DNA of 64,000 bases from positions 33,550,439-33,614,438 of the forward strand of contig AP025046.1 of NCBI GenBank assembly GCA_036186865.1, in the 5' to 3' direction. The translations under genes and the position numbers were made by a program. Below the pieces are notes generated by a model that did no database searches, was not told where the DNA came from, and worked only from the letters and a program-made list of their open reading frames with translations. This document shows, piece by piece, positions 10,785 to 25,200 of this stretch (position 1 is its first letter; each line of letters opens with the position of its first letter). The DNA is from Eustoma russellianum. Its lineage: Eukaryota > Streptophyta > Magnoliopsida > Gentianales > Gentianaceae.

Positions 10785-12631
10785 TATTCTAGGCGACAGA
10801 AATCTGTCAAAGCAGACCCATTTCAAACTCTATCAAATACTCAGGTAATATCAGGTGATATTCATAATCCTACTTCATCTTCATCACCAATTCTTCAACA
10901 GACTTCAGGTGAGAACGACTTCAGTAATAAGGATGATTTACCTATACCATTAAGAAAGGGAACTAGACTATGCACCAAGTTAACCATCCATAAATCATGG
11001 TCCACTAAGCACCCTTTATGTAATTTCATTTCATATGATAATTTACATCATAATTTTAGAACCTTTACTGTTAATCTAGACAATGAAAATATTCATGTTT
11101 CCATTGAACAGGCCCTTAGAAAACCACAATGGAAACGTGCCGTTGAGGAGGAAATGAATGTGCTTATAAAAAAACCACACATGGGAGCTGGTTCCAAACT
11201 CACGGTCCAAAAATCCTGTGGGATGTAAGTAGGTTTTTTTTCAATAAAGTATAACTCTGATAGGTCAATTAGTAGGTATAAGGCTCGTTTAGTAGCTAAA
11301 GGTTTTACACAAGAGTATGGAATTGACTATGTAGAAACATTTGCTCCTGTAGCAAAATTGAATACTGTTAGAATTATATTCTCCATAGCCGTGAACCTTG
11401 ACTGGAGTTTGTTTCAACTGGACATTAAGAATGCATTTCTCAATGGGGAACTAACTGAATCAGTGTTTACGGAAATTCCTCCAGGATACAAAACTGAGAA
11501 AAATAATAGTATGGTTTGTAAATTGAAAAAGACAATATATGGTTAAAGCAGTCACCTAAAGCTTGGTTTGCTAGATGTACTCAAGTATTGTTCAAGTATG
11601 AGTTTAATCAAGCACATAGTGACCATACGTAGTTCACTAAAAGTATTGGTCACTTAGTCACTATCTTAATTGTCTATGTTGATGATATCATTCTAACTGG
11701 TAACAATCACGCTGGTATCCAACAAATTAAAAACCAACTTGCTAGTGAATTTGAACTTAAGGACTTAGGTCAATTAAAATATTTTTTAGGAATGGAAGTA
11801 GCAAGAACATCTCAAGGACTTTGTATCTCTCAAAGAAAATATGTTATAGATCTTTTGACTACAGGCATGCTGGGGTGTAAACCCGCCATAACTCCTCTTG
11901 AACCAGGAAAAGCAACTGATAAAGGTATGGATACTTCTGATCTTGATATTGACAAGCTAAGTTACACGGTTAGTGGGAAAATTAATTTATTTATCACACA
12001 CTCGTCCTGACATTTGTTTTGTTGTAAGCTTTGTGAGTCAATATATGCATTCCCCTACTAATTATCATTTAACTGCAGTTATGCGGATTCTAAGATATCT
12101 AAAAGGAGCTCTTGGACAGAGGTTGTTTTTTAAGAACACTGACAATAGATCTATACAAGTGTTCACGGACGCTGATTGAGGGGATCAAAGAAAGAGATGA
12201 GGTCAACTTCTGGATATGCAACATATCTATGGGGAAATTTGGTTACATGGCGCAGCAAGAAGCAGTCCGTAGTTGCAAGAAGCAGTGCTGAGGCAGAACT
12301 GAGGGCCCTGACATTAGGCATCTGTGAAGGAATATGGATTCAAAGGGTTTTGAGGGACTTATGTTATTATAAAAAGGCTAGTAGTATTCAAGTATATTGT
12401 GATAATATATCTGCCATCAACATGGCGGAAAATCTCACACATCATGACAAATCTAAGCACGTGGAAATAGACAGGCATTTCATCAAGGAAAAGATTGAGG
12501 ATAAATCTATCTCTATTCGGTACATTTCATCGCAAGAACAAGTTGCGGACATCCTCAAAATCTGTTTTAGGTACAGTGTTTCAACAATTATTAGACAAGC
12601 TTGGGTGTATCAACATCTACACCAAGCTTGA
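10785..12631 (+). pseudogene. Copia reverse transcriptase and RNase H
   Basis: RT motifs in order: SRYKARLVAKGFTQEYGIDY, then FQLDIKNAFLNGELTE, then the catalytic YVDDIILTG at 11675-11701 with both Asp intact, then DLGQLKYFLGMEVA. RNase H follows: TRPDICFVVSFVSQY, then STSGYATYLWGNLVTW, SSAEAELRALTLGICEG and VYCDNISAINMAEN, ending near HVEIDRHFIKEKI. Stops and shifts occur near 11228, 11544, 12010 and 12177. The polypurine tract TGAGGGGAAG follows at 12629-12638. Confidence 0.88.
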
Positions 12632-12638
12632 GGGGAAG

Positions 12639-12903
12639 TGTAGAAAAATGTAAGTATACCTTAGTATACATTAGTATAAGGTGCAGTGTATATACGGTAG
12701 TTCATTGATGTACAGAAAAGAGAAAAGAGCCGTTAGGCTCCATATAGCCGTTAGGAGTCCAGTTGGTATATATGTATGTTGCACACCTCTGCAACGGTAG
12801 GTCTTTTAAGATTAATTCTCTGTATCTGCTTATTGAATAGAAGGATAATATTCTTTGTTCAAATATTGTTAATTTGTGAGATTCAATTCTCACTCATTCT
12901 TTA
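12639..12903 (+). repeat. 3' LTR of copia 6.5-12.9 kb
   Basis: Same length (265 bp) as the 5' copy and nearly identical. It ends TTCTTTA where the 5' LTR has TTCTTCA, so the CA terminus is mutated. Confidence 0.88.
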
Positions 12904-13299
12904 AGTATAAAATTCTTTAAGGGGGTGGAAGGGTTGCACTATTATTAAGGCCACAGAAAGTCCACATGCACGAGTCAACACTCGCAACGATCACGCCAAG
13001 TCCACCAGAGCAGTAGTTTGCAATAGTGGGACAACCCCACGAAAGCTCAACTTATTATGATGACTTTCCAAGAGACTCACTTACTGTAGAATAAACTGCC
13101 TATTGCACATATGATAATAATACTGCGAACAACAACAAAAATAAAATGCTCAATGTGTAAATAAGACGACACAAAGCACAAATAGTTCACAATATGATTC
13201 CTCGATCACATCTGATGCACATAAAGATAAAGCTAATATAAACACGACGCAGCTCAACACAAATCTTGTCAAGGTGCTATGAATTGGAGACACACTTAC
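12904..13299. other. Spacer / 5' part of a truncated last intron
   Basis: On the minus strand this follows the splice donor (GTAAGT at 13299) of the last recognisable dynamin exon. No GED exon is found. If the intron is retained, the dynamin frame reads on for about 50 codons to a stop at 13150. The copia LTR begins at 12903. Confidence 0.6.
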
Positions 13300-16200
13300 T
13301 TTTGGAACATTGGCAGCAAGACTGTTCAGAACAGCTTCAACATAACCACGCACTTCTTGAGCCATCCACCTTAGTTCTTCTTCAGGATCTGCAGGTCGTC
13401 TTGTCATGGTATCCTAATATTTTTGAAACAGCAACATATTCAAAGAATTTAAGAAACCAGTAGGAATGGTCAAAAAAAAAGAAACCAGTAGGAAACATTT
13501 AAACACAAAAACCCTAAATTTCTGAGGGAAAAGGGCTGAGGTGGAGAAGGCATCCAGTACAATATTTCATGCAAACAGTCAAAAAACGAATAATATTTCT
13601 AAAAGCCGTATAATGGAAGTGCAATGAGACATCCCAGAGATGCATCGAGAATCACAGCTGGATAATAGAGAAACTCACAAGTGAACCATCAGAAAGGCTT
13701 TGGCGCATGGGAGGACTAGAGTCAGCGGCTTTCACCTGACCTCCTTTTGAGCTAATAACATTTCTCAACTTGGTTAACCATTCCGACTTATCAGCCACAC
13801 TCTCAGCCTTTAGAACTACAGCACTGTGAGCTGCAATATCAAGTATCACAGTTTGTCTATCATTACAGGCTTTCAAGTAAGCAATATTAACTTCATAAAT
13901 CACAGTGCTGTAAGCAAAATAACTACAAGCGTTCAAGCAAGCAAAATAACTTCAAGTATCCCAGTTCGTCTATCCTTACAAGCTTTCAGGTAAGCAAAAT
14001 AACTTCATAAATCATACTAGCCCCATAGAAATTAACCTTTGAGAACGGTCTTGTACGGAACCCTGCTTGTTATCTTGAACACAAGACTTGGACCTTTTTC
14101 AGGCCCGTTTGCTTTCTTATCCTTGGAACTTTTAGATGGAGGTTCATCCTCCTCAGGGACTTCTTCAAGGTTACATTCCTACACATTCAACAATCACACA
14201 GTGACTCATCAGACAATCTACTCCTTTCTACTTTTGGGCTATAATAATGGCAGATGAATAGGCGCAGAGCTAGAATTAAGACACGGATAGTATAAGCTTC
14301 CCCCAACCAGATTTATGAAAACACATGTAGGCTCAAAAAAGATATAGGCTCAAAAGATAAGGTAAGCATAACAATAAACAGGAGTAGTTCAAACAGATTA
14401 AGACTACCATATCTGCAATTTTTTGAACTTCTATTAACATAACATCCTGCTCAGAGTACCACACTGTAGGAAACTCTCAGCCTGGATGTTAATTAATTCG
14501 TGTTTTCACCAACACAAAATGTAGTTTCAGGATCCCTGTAACGCAAAGCAAAACCTACTTTGTATAGTTTATTCAGAACGAATGGGATCTTATCACAACA
14601 AAAGAATCGTAGCCAAGTCACCTCTAGTTTTTTTGTAAGTAAGTCACCTCTAGTTACATGTTCATGTTGCATAAACAGCATTTCATAATATATGGGTTCA
14701 GGCTGTTACAGAGCTGACCCTGACTTAAATCAAAACGGACATATGTAGGTCCTAAAATCACAGGTTTCCAATTAGTACAATGGGGCACTAACAGCCTAGT
14801 CCGCAAAGACCAGAACCAAAAGAGGTGTAAGGATGAAGAATGATTTCCACAGTACAGCACAGAACTAGTAAAAAAATAATCTTGAAGCAATAAATAAATG
14901 GCTCTAACCCAACACACCAAAAGGCAAATATAGCTTTTGGATAAAAGGACTGAATCAAACTACAAAATTGCAAAATAATATTTAACTCCGGCACTATGAC
15001 ATGTAATATGATTAACTTTCAAACATACCTCCAAAGTAATAACACCACGGAAGTGCCGCTCTTCCTGCTTCTTGGTGTATCCAAGCTTCAAAATACACAA
15101 CATAATACCCAGTTGCCGAACATAAGATAATAATTGAACGGCAAGCAATAATGAGACTAACTGAACATTTCATACACAGCTGGATGAAATCGATAATTTC
15201 CATTAAGTGATCAAATTCCTGTTAGCATAACCAAGAGTTTATGACAAGCGTCATTGTTGCCGGCTTTCTACTACCTTGAAAGTCATATATGAGCAAGAGT
15301 TAAAGATAATATTCAAATCACTCATAGTTTCAAAGGATTGTACAAAATAAAAAGTAAAAAGCACCCGTCTCACTCAAACCCTCCATTCCAACGTGATAGT
15401 GAACCACAACACCTAAACAAGCATACCATAGTACCAGAATAAATTTACAGAGAGGACTAGAAGATTTTATGCTAAAGCACACAAAAGTAGACAATAAGCC
15501 AAAACTCCACAGTAAAATCACTTACAAGATACCACTTACCAATAAGCAGTGACAAAGATCAATAACATACATTTGATAAATTCATACTTACAGACTATCA
15601 ATTTTCCACGCATTTCCCCTGAATCAAAATGACAATAAAATCAACAGCACACTAACCTTTCCAGTTTTCTCATTCAAAACAAACCATCGCCTGCTCCAGC
15701 CATTAGTTTTAGCACTTCTCTTCAACAGGAACCCTGTAAAAATATTTTGGTAACAATTGAGGACCAAAAAGATGATACAAAATTAAAGCAACAGTGGGAA
15801 CTACCATATGGAAGCTTCGAGAAGGAATTTTCCAATACATATAATAATATGAATCAAAGACTCAAATACAAGAATCTAATAACACTCCCCACCACAGGTG
15901 AAGGGACACCAAAAGCGTCAATTCATGTTAGAACAAACCCATAGTACAAAGAAATAATGAATCAAAAGGACCATAATGATGAAAGTTAAGAGTGAAAAAA
16001 TTAAAACAAAATTTTCAAATAATTATTATATCCAGCTACATTCTTTTCCCGAGGTCTGCCACTGCACCAACATGAAAAGGAACAAACATTTTGGATGGTG
16101 AATGTAGTCTACAATTTCTTCTCTGTCGCATGAGTCCACAAAACAGCCATATATGTGGCCACCATAGAAATTTGATATTAACTTAAAGATAAACTGCAAG

Positions 16201-19200
16201 GACCCACAACTTCGAAGACTCCGAGTCTGAAAATTCAGTAAATACAGGAGTAATCATAAAAAATATGGAAATCCATTCTCCATCAAAACCACCTCATAAT
16301 AACTACAATTTGAAGGGGGGGAAATCAGCCTTAATATAAAACTACCTGACTGGTAAAACAAACTTCCACATAACAACAAAAACAAGCGATAACCCAAGTA
16401 TGAGAAACTTTAGTTCGCTACAGTAACTGCCTCTAGGGTACCTTATGCCAAAATAGCTTGTATTTTACTAAAATAAAATGGACTGAATCGTGATCCTAGG
16501 CCCGATACTATACATCCAAGGTTCCCATCTTATATTTTAGTATCTGCATAAATTGGCAGCTAAAGAGGAATAAGCCAGTTGCAGTCACAGAGGCCATCAG
16601 ACTCTCTTTACTGATACTTGTAGAGACCACTCCACCCTGTTAACTAGAAACAAAGATAGAAATCCAGGAAGATCTCATTCAAAACCAGAATTCAGTTTGT
16701 TGTTTTTATCAGAATTTAAAAGTTGCCTATATGTACATGAGCAGGTACTTAAGATTTAGAAGGATGATCAAACCCCAAAGACATAGCATACTGAACTATC
16801 CAAAAATCCAACATAACTACAAGGTATCATGACATCTAAATCTGTCCACAATTCCTCCGAAATAAGTATATAATAAAGAGAGGGGATGGGGGAGGGGTGG
16901 GGAGAAAAGCAACATGCACCTGCAGTTATTTCTCCCTCAGCTCCTGCAGTCTTCAATGCCGGTCCTTCTTGTCCCTCTTTTTCTTGCTTGTCGGGCTTAT
17001 CTTTCATTGATTTCAAGCTTCCACCTGCTGGCTGTCCTCCAGTTTGAGGACTAGTTGCCTACAGTATTTTAAAAACACTTAAAGGACAAAACATGCAACA
17101 AGAAAACACTGATTGCAGATATGGTTCACGCAGAATGTACCAAAGCAAGAAAAGCAGAGAAATAAAGTTTCAAATCATGAAAATGAGCATCCAACAACAC
17201 GGTAATTAAAAGAAGATATCATTCAAATAGCTTCCACATACCCTGTTCAATCCAGGTTGATCAGCATCAGGAGCTCTTTTAGAAGATCGATTCTTTATTT
17301 CTTCCTCGCGCCTCTGTCTATCCATTCTATAGAAAAATGAAAACAAAATAAGAGAACAAGAATAAATGGACAAGGCAATTAGTATTATATACATTGGAGG
17401 AATCCCAAAAATGAGCAGATTAAAATCTAACAAGATGTTGATGATCAGAAAAATGCTTGAATTCAACAGCCTATCATTTATTTACTGTACTAATTGCAAC
17501 GGCACCTAATTTTCAAGAGTGTATTTATTGTACTAGTACATCAAACTTCAAGGCCGAGATGCATCTAATCCCAATCAATCTGTGAAATAAAATTATCAGC
17601 TTGCTCTCGAACACACACACACACACACAAAGGAGCACCTCCTTTGTACTAAGCGGATGAAATGTTGAGGAGGAACAAATGCTCGCTCCATGTCAACCAG
17701 GGCAACAACCATCTTCTTTGCCTCAGTTTTAAAACCATCCAAAGCATCTGTTGCAATTGTTATAACCTACATACAGCACAAAAGAAATAAGAATCTTCAA
17801 CAGGAGTATACAAAACTTACCAACTATCAGTGTGTCTAAAGATCACATTACCTCTCTCTTAAAAGGAGGATATCTACCAAGACCAGGAGTGCCATTAGCT
17901 GCAGCTGACACAATGTCAACTAAGACACGGTGCACCTGCCAGGTTTCACATTTAGTCTTCAGATACTACACCATAAAGGTAATAACAGAAACCATGAAAC
18001 GAGCATCTTCTACAAACAATGTGATTGACCAAATAAAGAGAAAACTAGGCCCTTGCAGTCTCCAAACGGTTAACAAATATATTAAAATAGACAATTAAGG
18101 CTGATATATGCCAACTGCATATGTGTATCCTCTAGTGCGTTGATCAAAAAATTTAACACAGGTAAACAATCAACAAATGCAGAATATCATCCCTAGAGTC
18201 TAAACTATTTGCACTTATAAAGATGGATGATTCCAGAGAGTATTTATGAAAAGGACTTCAGCTTAAATAATAAATTATATTATACAACAGTCAAGTTATT
18301 TTTCTACCATGTGGGGTCAGATATATGGATCAATCGTTTCTCTTACACTTTATTTATTTGATTTTTTTTGACTCGTAGCCTAAATCCTACCTTCCTCGTG
18401 TCTCCTAATACCTAATACATAATATGCGTCTTTAGAATACGTCTATTTCAAAAAATCATATCATCTGAACCGTGATTCCGACATAACATCCTCTATAGAA
18501 CAAATCATATAATAAAAAACAAAAATGAGAACACTCACACAAGAGATTACAAATGATGACAATGATTTGAATGTTAATAATCTATTCAAGAAACCAACCC
18601 AAATTTTCCTGACAAAAGTGTCTAAAATCCAAATTTTAATGCACAAACTTGGAGCAAACCAACCTTATGGACATAACACAAATTAGTGTACCTCATCCAC
18701 ACATAGCCGAGAAGGTTCTTTAGCAAGCTCCAGGACACCTTTTATTAAAGACCTCAACCCTTTCTCGGGAGAAATAAGGTAAGGTTGATAACCATCCGCT
18801 TCCAGCACAATCTGCAACCATATAGTGACAAATCATCACTTCTGGACATAATTTAATTCATACTAACGGACTGACTGCATAATGCGAAAACCTTTGGGGG
18901 AAAGAACTCTCAGTAAAATCGTTTTTTTTCTTTATATAGCTCTCAGTTGCTTACCCCCAAAAAAAAAACTCAGTAACAACAAAAAGGAAGTTACCCTCTT
19001 GACGTTATTTATATCAAAATGCCGATCTAAAGGGAGTTGCTTTATTCTGTTGGGAAAATTGCCTTCAAAACTTGCAACTACTTTCCAGCCCTCACCCTGA
19101 AAAGCACGAGAACGAGACAACAAAAACTTGCCGAGTTATCTCACTGAACAGTCATCCAACAGCTCCCCAAACAAGTGGCAATATATATGAATAACAAAAC

Positions 19201-22200
19201 AATCACGCACAGGGCACAGTTGCAAGATATTAAAATTGACATTTAAAGGAAGTGCAACAAAAGCTAACCAAATAATAATTGCAACACAAAACCAAATGAA
19301 AAATATTACCTGCAAAACAGAATTATTCAGAGATTGCAAAACATGTATGCAATAACAGCTCTAATACCTCTGACAATAATGAGAATAACAAAACCAAATG
19401 AAAAAGATTACCTTTAAAACAGAAATATTCAGAGATTGCAGAACATGTATCCAATATCCTCTAACACCTCTCTGACAATAATGAGAATATTGGGGAAAAT
19501 CTAAAATTTATTTTAGCAAAGCTCTCACCTCTCCACTTGTTACATGCTGGAGAAACTTGTCCTCAAATTCGCGGCAAAGTTCCAGGGCTAAGGCCCGTGT
19601 ACCTTCCACACTATTAACCATCTGTTCCCCCAGCTTAACCAATTCATCTTGTACAACTTGAGACTTGCCCTGAAGACTGCACGCGCCCAAAGAAAACTAA
19701 GATATGAATATAGCTCCAGTGTATATTATGTCCTCAAGCATAATGTCGCTTTACATACACCAAATTCATTTCTCGATTAAGTAGCAAACAAAAAGAGTAA
19801 TCAGAAACAAAGATGACAAGCAGTACTGAATTTTCCACTGGAAAAAGCCACCCATTACAAAGTTCCATAAAATGAAAAGCACTTAAAATCTAGGAAAGCT
19901 GCAGCGAATTTACTGCAAAAATCAGTCCATCATAAGTACAGCACAACTCAAACACATGAATAAAGAGAACAAAAAGTTATTAACTCAATCACTTTGCTAA
20001 AAAGACGAGCACAGCAACTTTCTAGTCTATTCATAATATCTAACTAACTGATAAGTTTCCAAGCCTTATGACAGTGGCTGTGTCACCGACAAATTGCACA
20101 CACAAAAGAGAAAATAGAAGAGCTAAAAGAATTACGATGCTGGGTCAGACAACCATCAACAGCAGCCACACTCAAGCTGTTTCTCACTATCTGAGGTCGG
20201 CTATATCGATTAATCAATTTTCTTGTGCTTTATTCATTTATTTATGATTTGTTTTGCTTATTTTTCGAGTCATAGCACAAATCCTACCTTATTGGTGTGT
20301 TTTCGTAACACCTAATTCATAATATGTGCCTATGTATCTTTCAAAACTATCATATCATCTCAACTGTGGTTCAGACATAAATGCCTAAAATTCTCACTTA
20401 AATCTTATGCCCTCTACATGATATATCTCCTACATTTTTAAACAGGGTACAAAAGTTATTTTCCTCTACTTGTCGGGCATCTTACCGGTCTTCATAATCT
20501 TGTTAAAAATACCTTCTATCTCTATGCATTTCCAAGACTCAATGGGATTACCATCGGGTCTGATCGGTTTACCAATTTTCATCCTTTTCAAAGCATTTTC
20601 TACATATATCGATTGAATTATCCTATAATACGTTATGTTTTTATCATCTTCAGAGTTACATAACTCGCTCAATAAGAGTTCATCTCCCACTAATTCATTA
20701 AAAAGTTTCTCATCTTCTCCACCTATCTTTTATTGCCTTTTTCTCAATAAAATCTTGTTATCTTCGTCTTTAGTGCATTTAACTTGAGTAAAATCTCGTT
20801 TTCCTTTTTTCACTTTAGCAAGTTTATACATATCTCTTTCACCTTTTTCCGTCGCATTTGATTTCGCTTCACTTACGACCTGGTTAGCTTCTTTCTTATC
20901 AAGCCTATATTTTACCCAATTTTCTTGATTCTTGTAAATTGAAGTGCCTTATAACTAGTTCTTTTTCTCTTTTACTTTGTCTTACACTTCTTCTTTTCAC
21001 CACCAAGATTCTTATTTGTAGGTGCTCAACCTTCTGACAACCAAATAAATTTCTTGCTATTTTCTTTATCTTTACTGCTACATCCTCCACACTTCATTTG
21101 TATCACCATTTGAATTTCTTAAAATTTTTTGCTCTAATACTACTTTTCTAAAATCAGCTTAGTTAGCTTCTTTCAAATTCTACCATTTTATCTTAAGTTA
21201 TTACTGACATCCAAAACTACAAGATAGTATTGCATTGTTAAACCTTCTCACGAAATCACATTACAGTCTTCTCTTCTATATCACCTACGAGTCCTGAAAT
21301 AGTTTATATTGAACTTATTTAGTGCATTTTTGAATGTAATAAAGTGTTCATCTATTTCCTGAAAATTGTATTAGTCACTATAAGGTACGTTATTGTGAAA
21401 CCCAAAATGGATGTTCCTTCATCGTTCCTGGTTCCAAAACTAAATCCACTGTGTACTTCATTACTCATAGTAATCCTTATTCTCTTTACCTACATCTCAT
21501 TTAAATCACATCCTATAAAGATCTTCTCACCTATTGGGTTCAGACAACCATCCTGCCAAGAAAATAAAAAACTAAAATAATAATAACCCTACCCTGAGAG
21601 GAGATTTGGGAGTCTGATTTTCATACGATTACGGATCTGATGAGCTAAGATCTCCACCAAAGCCACCCTACCAAGCTTGTTTTGAGGGGCACCTGTTAAA
21701 ATGGACTTAAGGGTCTCAAATTCAGCTCGCCAAGCAGTTTCCATTTCTGCTCCAGCACTTCCTGATTGGGCAGAGGCAATAGCCACAGATTGTCCAATCA
21801 AAGCAACCCACGGAATATCAGCTGTGCTTCGCGGTCCTTGATTCAATAAAAGTGCTTGCACCGCTGCTAGGACTTTCTGATCTGAGGCTTGATCGATCTT
21901 ACTAATAACACCAACAGTTCGCGTACCTATTCAAATTAATTAAGCAGAGGTTACTATAGATTGGAATAGAGATAGGACACAGTTAAACAAAGCCTTCAAT
22001 AAGCAAATTATAAAAGGGCTATGTCACTCACATTCTCCATCGAATTCTTTTGCAAGTCTAATAGCTTTAGCTGAGGCAACTTCTGGTGCTTGTGTGGCTG
22101 GGATCACAACTAGCAAAATCGCATCGTTATGTTGAATATATTCACTCTGCCACAATGAAGAAAAAATTTACTTTATACACAAGTTGGAGTTCAGTATAAG

Positions 22201-25200
22201 ATGCAGAATGAGCACTGGAGTAATAAGTCAAAAGCTTAATTAGATGTACATAGAAGTCACTCACCAGATCATCATGGCCCCCTTTATCCACGCCGGGCAA
22301 ATCAATCAACTTTAAAGGAGGAGCTGACACCAGAAAAACACAATCAACTTCAAAGAATGAGCTGACACCAGAAGAACACACAATAAGAAACAATAATGTC
22401 CGCTGACCTAGAATATGGTGAAGGAGTTAACAAAGGCATGCAATGCATACTTTCTTTTCTTTTGTTTAAATAAGCATACATAAATAACTATGTGGTAAGG
22501 ACCATATTTTGCAGAATTTCCGATCTCTATAATATTGGTTTTCCACTACATAAGTGGTCCAAATTTTCTTAAAAAGAAATTAATTTAGCACATGATTATC
22601 ACACTTTAATGTAATACCCAACAGTAAGCCAAAAGTAAAGACGGAATTTTCCATGCAGCATGAGCTCTCAACCCCATTTTCTTTTCAACCTCAAGCCTAT
22701 GAACAGTGAAAAATAAATTATGATTTCATTATTGTTTTATCTTCCAAACAACAACATCATTTCTCTACAAGACCTCAAAACTATCTTTAACAACAAGACA
22801 TAAACAGAGTCATACAAGAAGATGACTAGATTGGGGGGAAAACTAATAATCCATCATCTTCAAGAGCATAGCTTGAGTATCAAGGCAGAGCAGAATACTG
22901 CATATCACCTAGCATCAGTATCAGTCAACAACAACCAGACAGCATCTCAATGTTAACATGTCAAAATGGAACGTCCAACCAAAATAAAGAAAAGTCAATA
23001 AACCACACAATTCAAGCACTGCTTAAAAGTTAGCATGCTACTAATCCATGAAAAAAGAAAAGATAAATTTATGTTTTATCAGTGACAATCCTTTCAAAAA
23101 CAACCACTGCACACCTTCATACTAGCAACAGCCATACATATAGAATCACCAACCTGTACTTGTCCGAAGCTTCAAATATATTTCATCACGGCTTTTACTT
23201 TTGCTCAATCTGTCTTGTAACGAATGCCGGAGAGCACCTAGGATAGTATAAACAAATAAATATGTTGGTGAACCTAATGGTGAAGCATTTTTGAACTATG
23301 ATCTCGCACCATTCAGCAGAAAAACACCAATTTCCAAAGATATACTAGAGAGTTTTCCCAAGAAAACTCACTTGCAGTCACTTGCTGAGATTTACTATCA
23401 ATTTGCAACATGATTTGTTTGCTGCTTAAGGAACTATCACGGTTCAAATCAATGCAGATGGGAGCACGGGTTGCGCCACCTTCACCAGTTGGCTAGATGT
23501 GAAGATGAAATAATTACCCAATTTAGTGCAGGATAAAAATTATACATGCAAGAAACTCAGAAATCAGTAAAGTAGACATAATGGCAAAGATCTGGTAAGA
23601 AATAGCATACCAGAGCAGGATGGCCAATTAAACTGTTCAATACAGCTGACTTGCCTGCACCCTGATAATTCATGTGATACAGAAGTCCAGCACAAAGAGA
23701 AAATAAATATTACTAACAACAGGTAATGAAAAACATACTTAGAGATAATTAGATCACCAGAAGTCACGCGCAACAATGCCTTCCACCAAAAACAACTTAT
23801 AGTAACACCAAAATGAGAACACTGAATGTCTAGTTTTGAAACTAATATAAAAAGATGAGACAAGCTCTTGCAAGTACTGGTAGGAGTTAATCGCACAGAA
23901 GATATATGGAAGCTTGGCAACCAAACTACCATACACCACCTTATACCCTTACTTGATACAAAGATGCTAGTTATCAGTGCAGCCACAGAGCAACACTTAT
24001 TGTGCCTTGCTTCACTTTTGTGAGAATCTAACACTATTGTCACTGCTGTTTATTGAGTCCATGAAGAACCAGTACCGCACACACAATATAAAGACAACAT
24101 GATACTTATAATCATATAAGAAAATCACACGTCAAAAGAAGATTCGTCCTCAGGAACTGGCCTCAACGCTAAAGAAGTACTCCATCCCCAGTGCGGTAGG
24201 TTACAGTCCACATACCAAAGCTTTTCAAGGTTAACTTTACAAGGTTCACTTTTGTGAGAATCTAACACTATTGTCACTGCTGTTTATTGAGTCCATGAAG
24301 AACCAGTACCGCACACACAATATAAAGACAACATGATACTTATAATCATATAAGAAAATCACACGTCAAAAGAAGATTCGTCCTCAGGAACTGGCCTCAA
24401 CGCTAAAGAAGTACTCCATCCCCAGTGCGGTAGGTTACAGTCCACATACCAAAGCTTTTCAAGGTTAACTTTACAAGGTTAAGATCCAAAGTGTGAAGTG
24501 GAAAAAATAAAAAATACAAAAAGCAGAACTAGGCAGATGTACTATCTACAGCATTCATAATACTCCAGCTTTTTTGGAAAAAGAAAGTTAAAAATGATAA
24601 TACTCTTCTTATGAGAAAAAAGGCAAAATGAAAGATTTCCAAAGTTTAGATCATTAGTGGCACAACTATTTTAAAATACAACACTTCCTTCCCCTACCCA
24701 GGGCGGTAGCCCACTCTTCAGGAGCAAATAAAGGTGAAAAAAAAAAGTAATGGGTAGCCGTGCAAGTAAGACGTTCCATGTTCAATCATTAGAAATTTCC
24801 CTCCAGTATATTAATTCATCTTCAATCAATTGTCTATTTCAATACTCAATCATTTCCTCTCAAGTACATTACTTCTACTCTTCAGCACAATTCCAGGTTA
24901 ACAATGGGAAGCTTCTTAGCATGGAATATGTATGTAAAGAGACAGGAAAAACATAACTGATGACCAACAATATAAAGTGCATACCAGATCATTTAACAAT
25001 ACTTCCAAACGGAAAAGATCGATTCAATTTTTGGATCCAAATAAAGCATCTAATCAAAGATCTAGAGCCAAATACAATGAACTTACAGTATTGCCAAGAG
25101 CAACAACATTGAGAAAAGTGGAAGGGCGCTTAGAAGAAGAGGAGGAAGTCGTTTCGTCAACATCTTCGTCGGCTAATAACGCCGACGCTTGTCTCATGGC

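Larger units (their letters stand above)
6483..12903 (+). mobile_element. Ty1/copia retrotransposon, full length but broken
   Basis: Two 265-bp LTRs (6483-6747 and 12639-12903) flank a tRNA-Met primer site, then gag, protease, integrase, RT and RNase H in the copia order, and a polypurine tract. The LTRs differ at roughly 9 positions by eye (about 97% identity), but the coding region has several stops and frameshifts and a MITE insertion. Flanking 5-bp sequences (AGGGG left, AGTAT right) do not match, so a target duplication is absent. Its right edge lies about 396 bp from the last exon of the dynamin gene. Confidence 0.92.
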
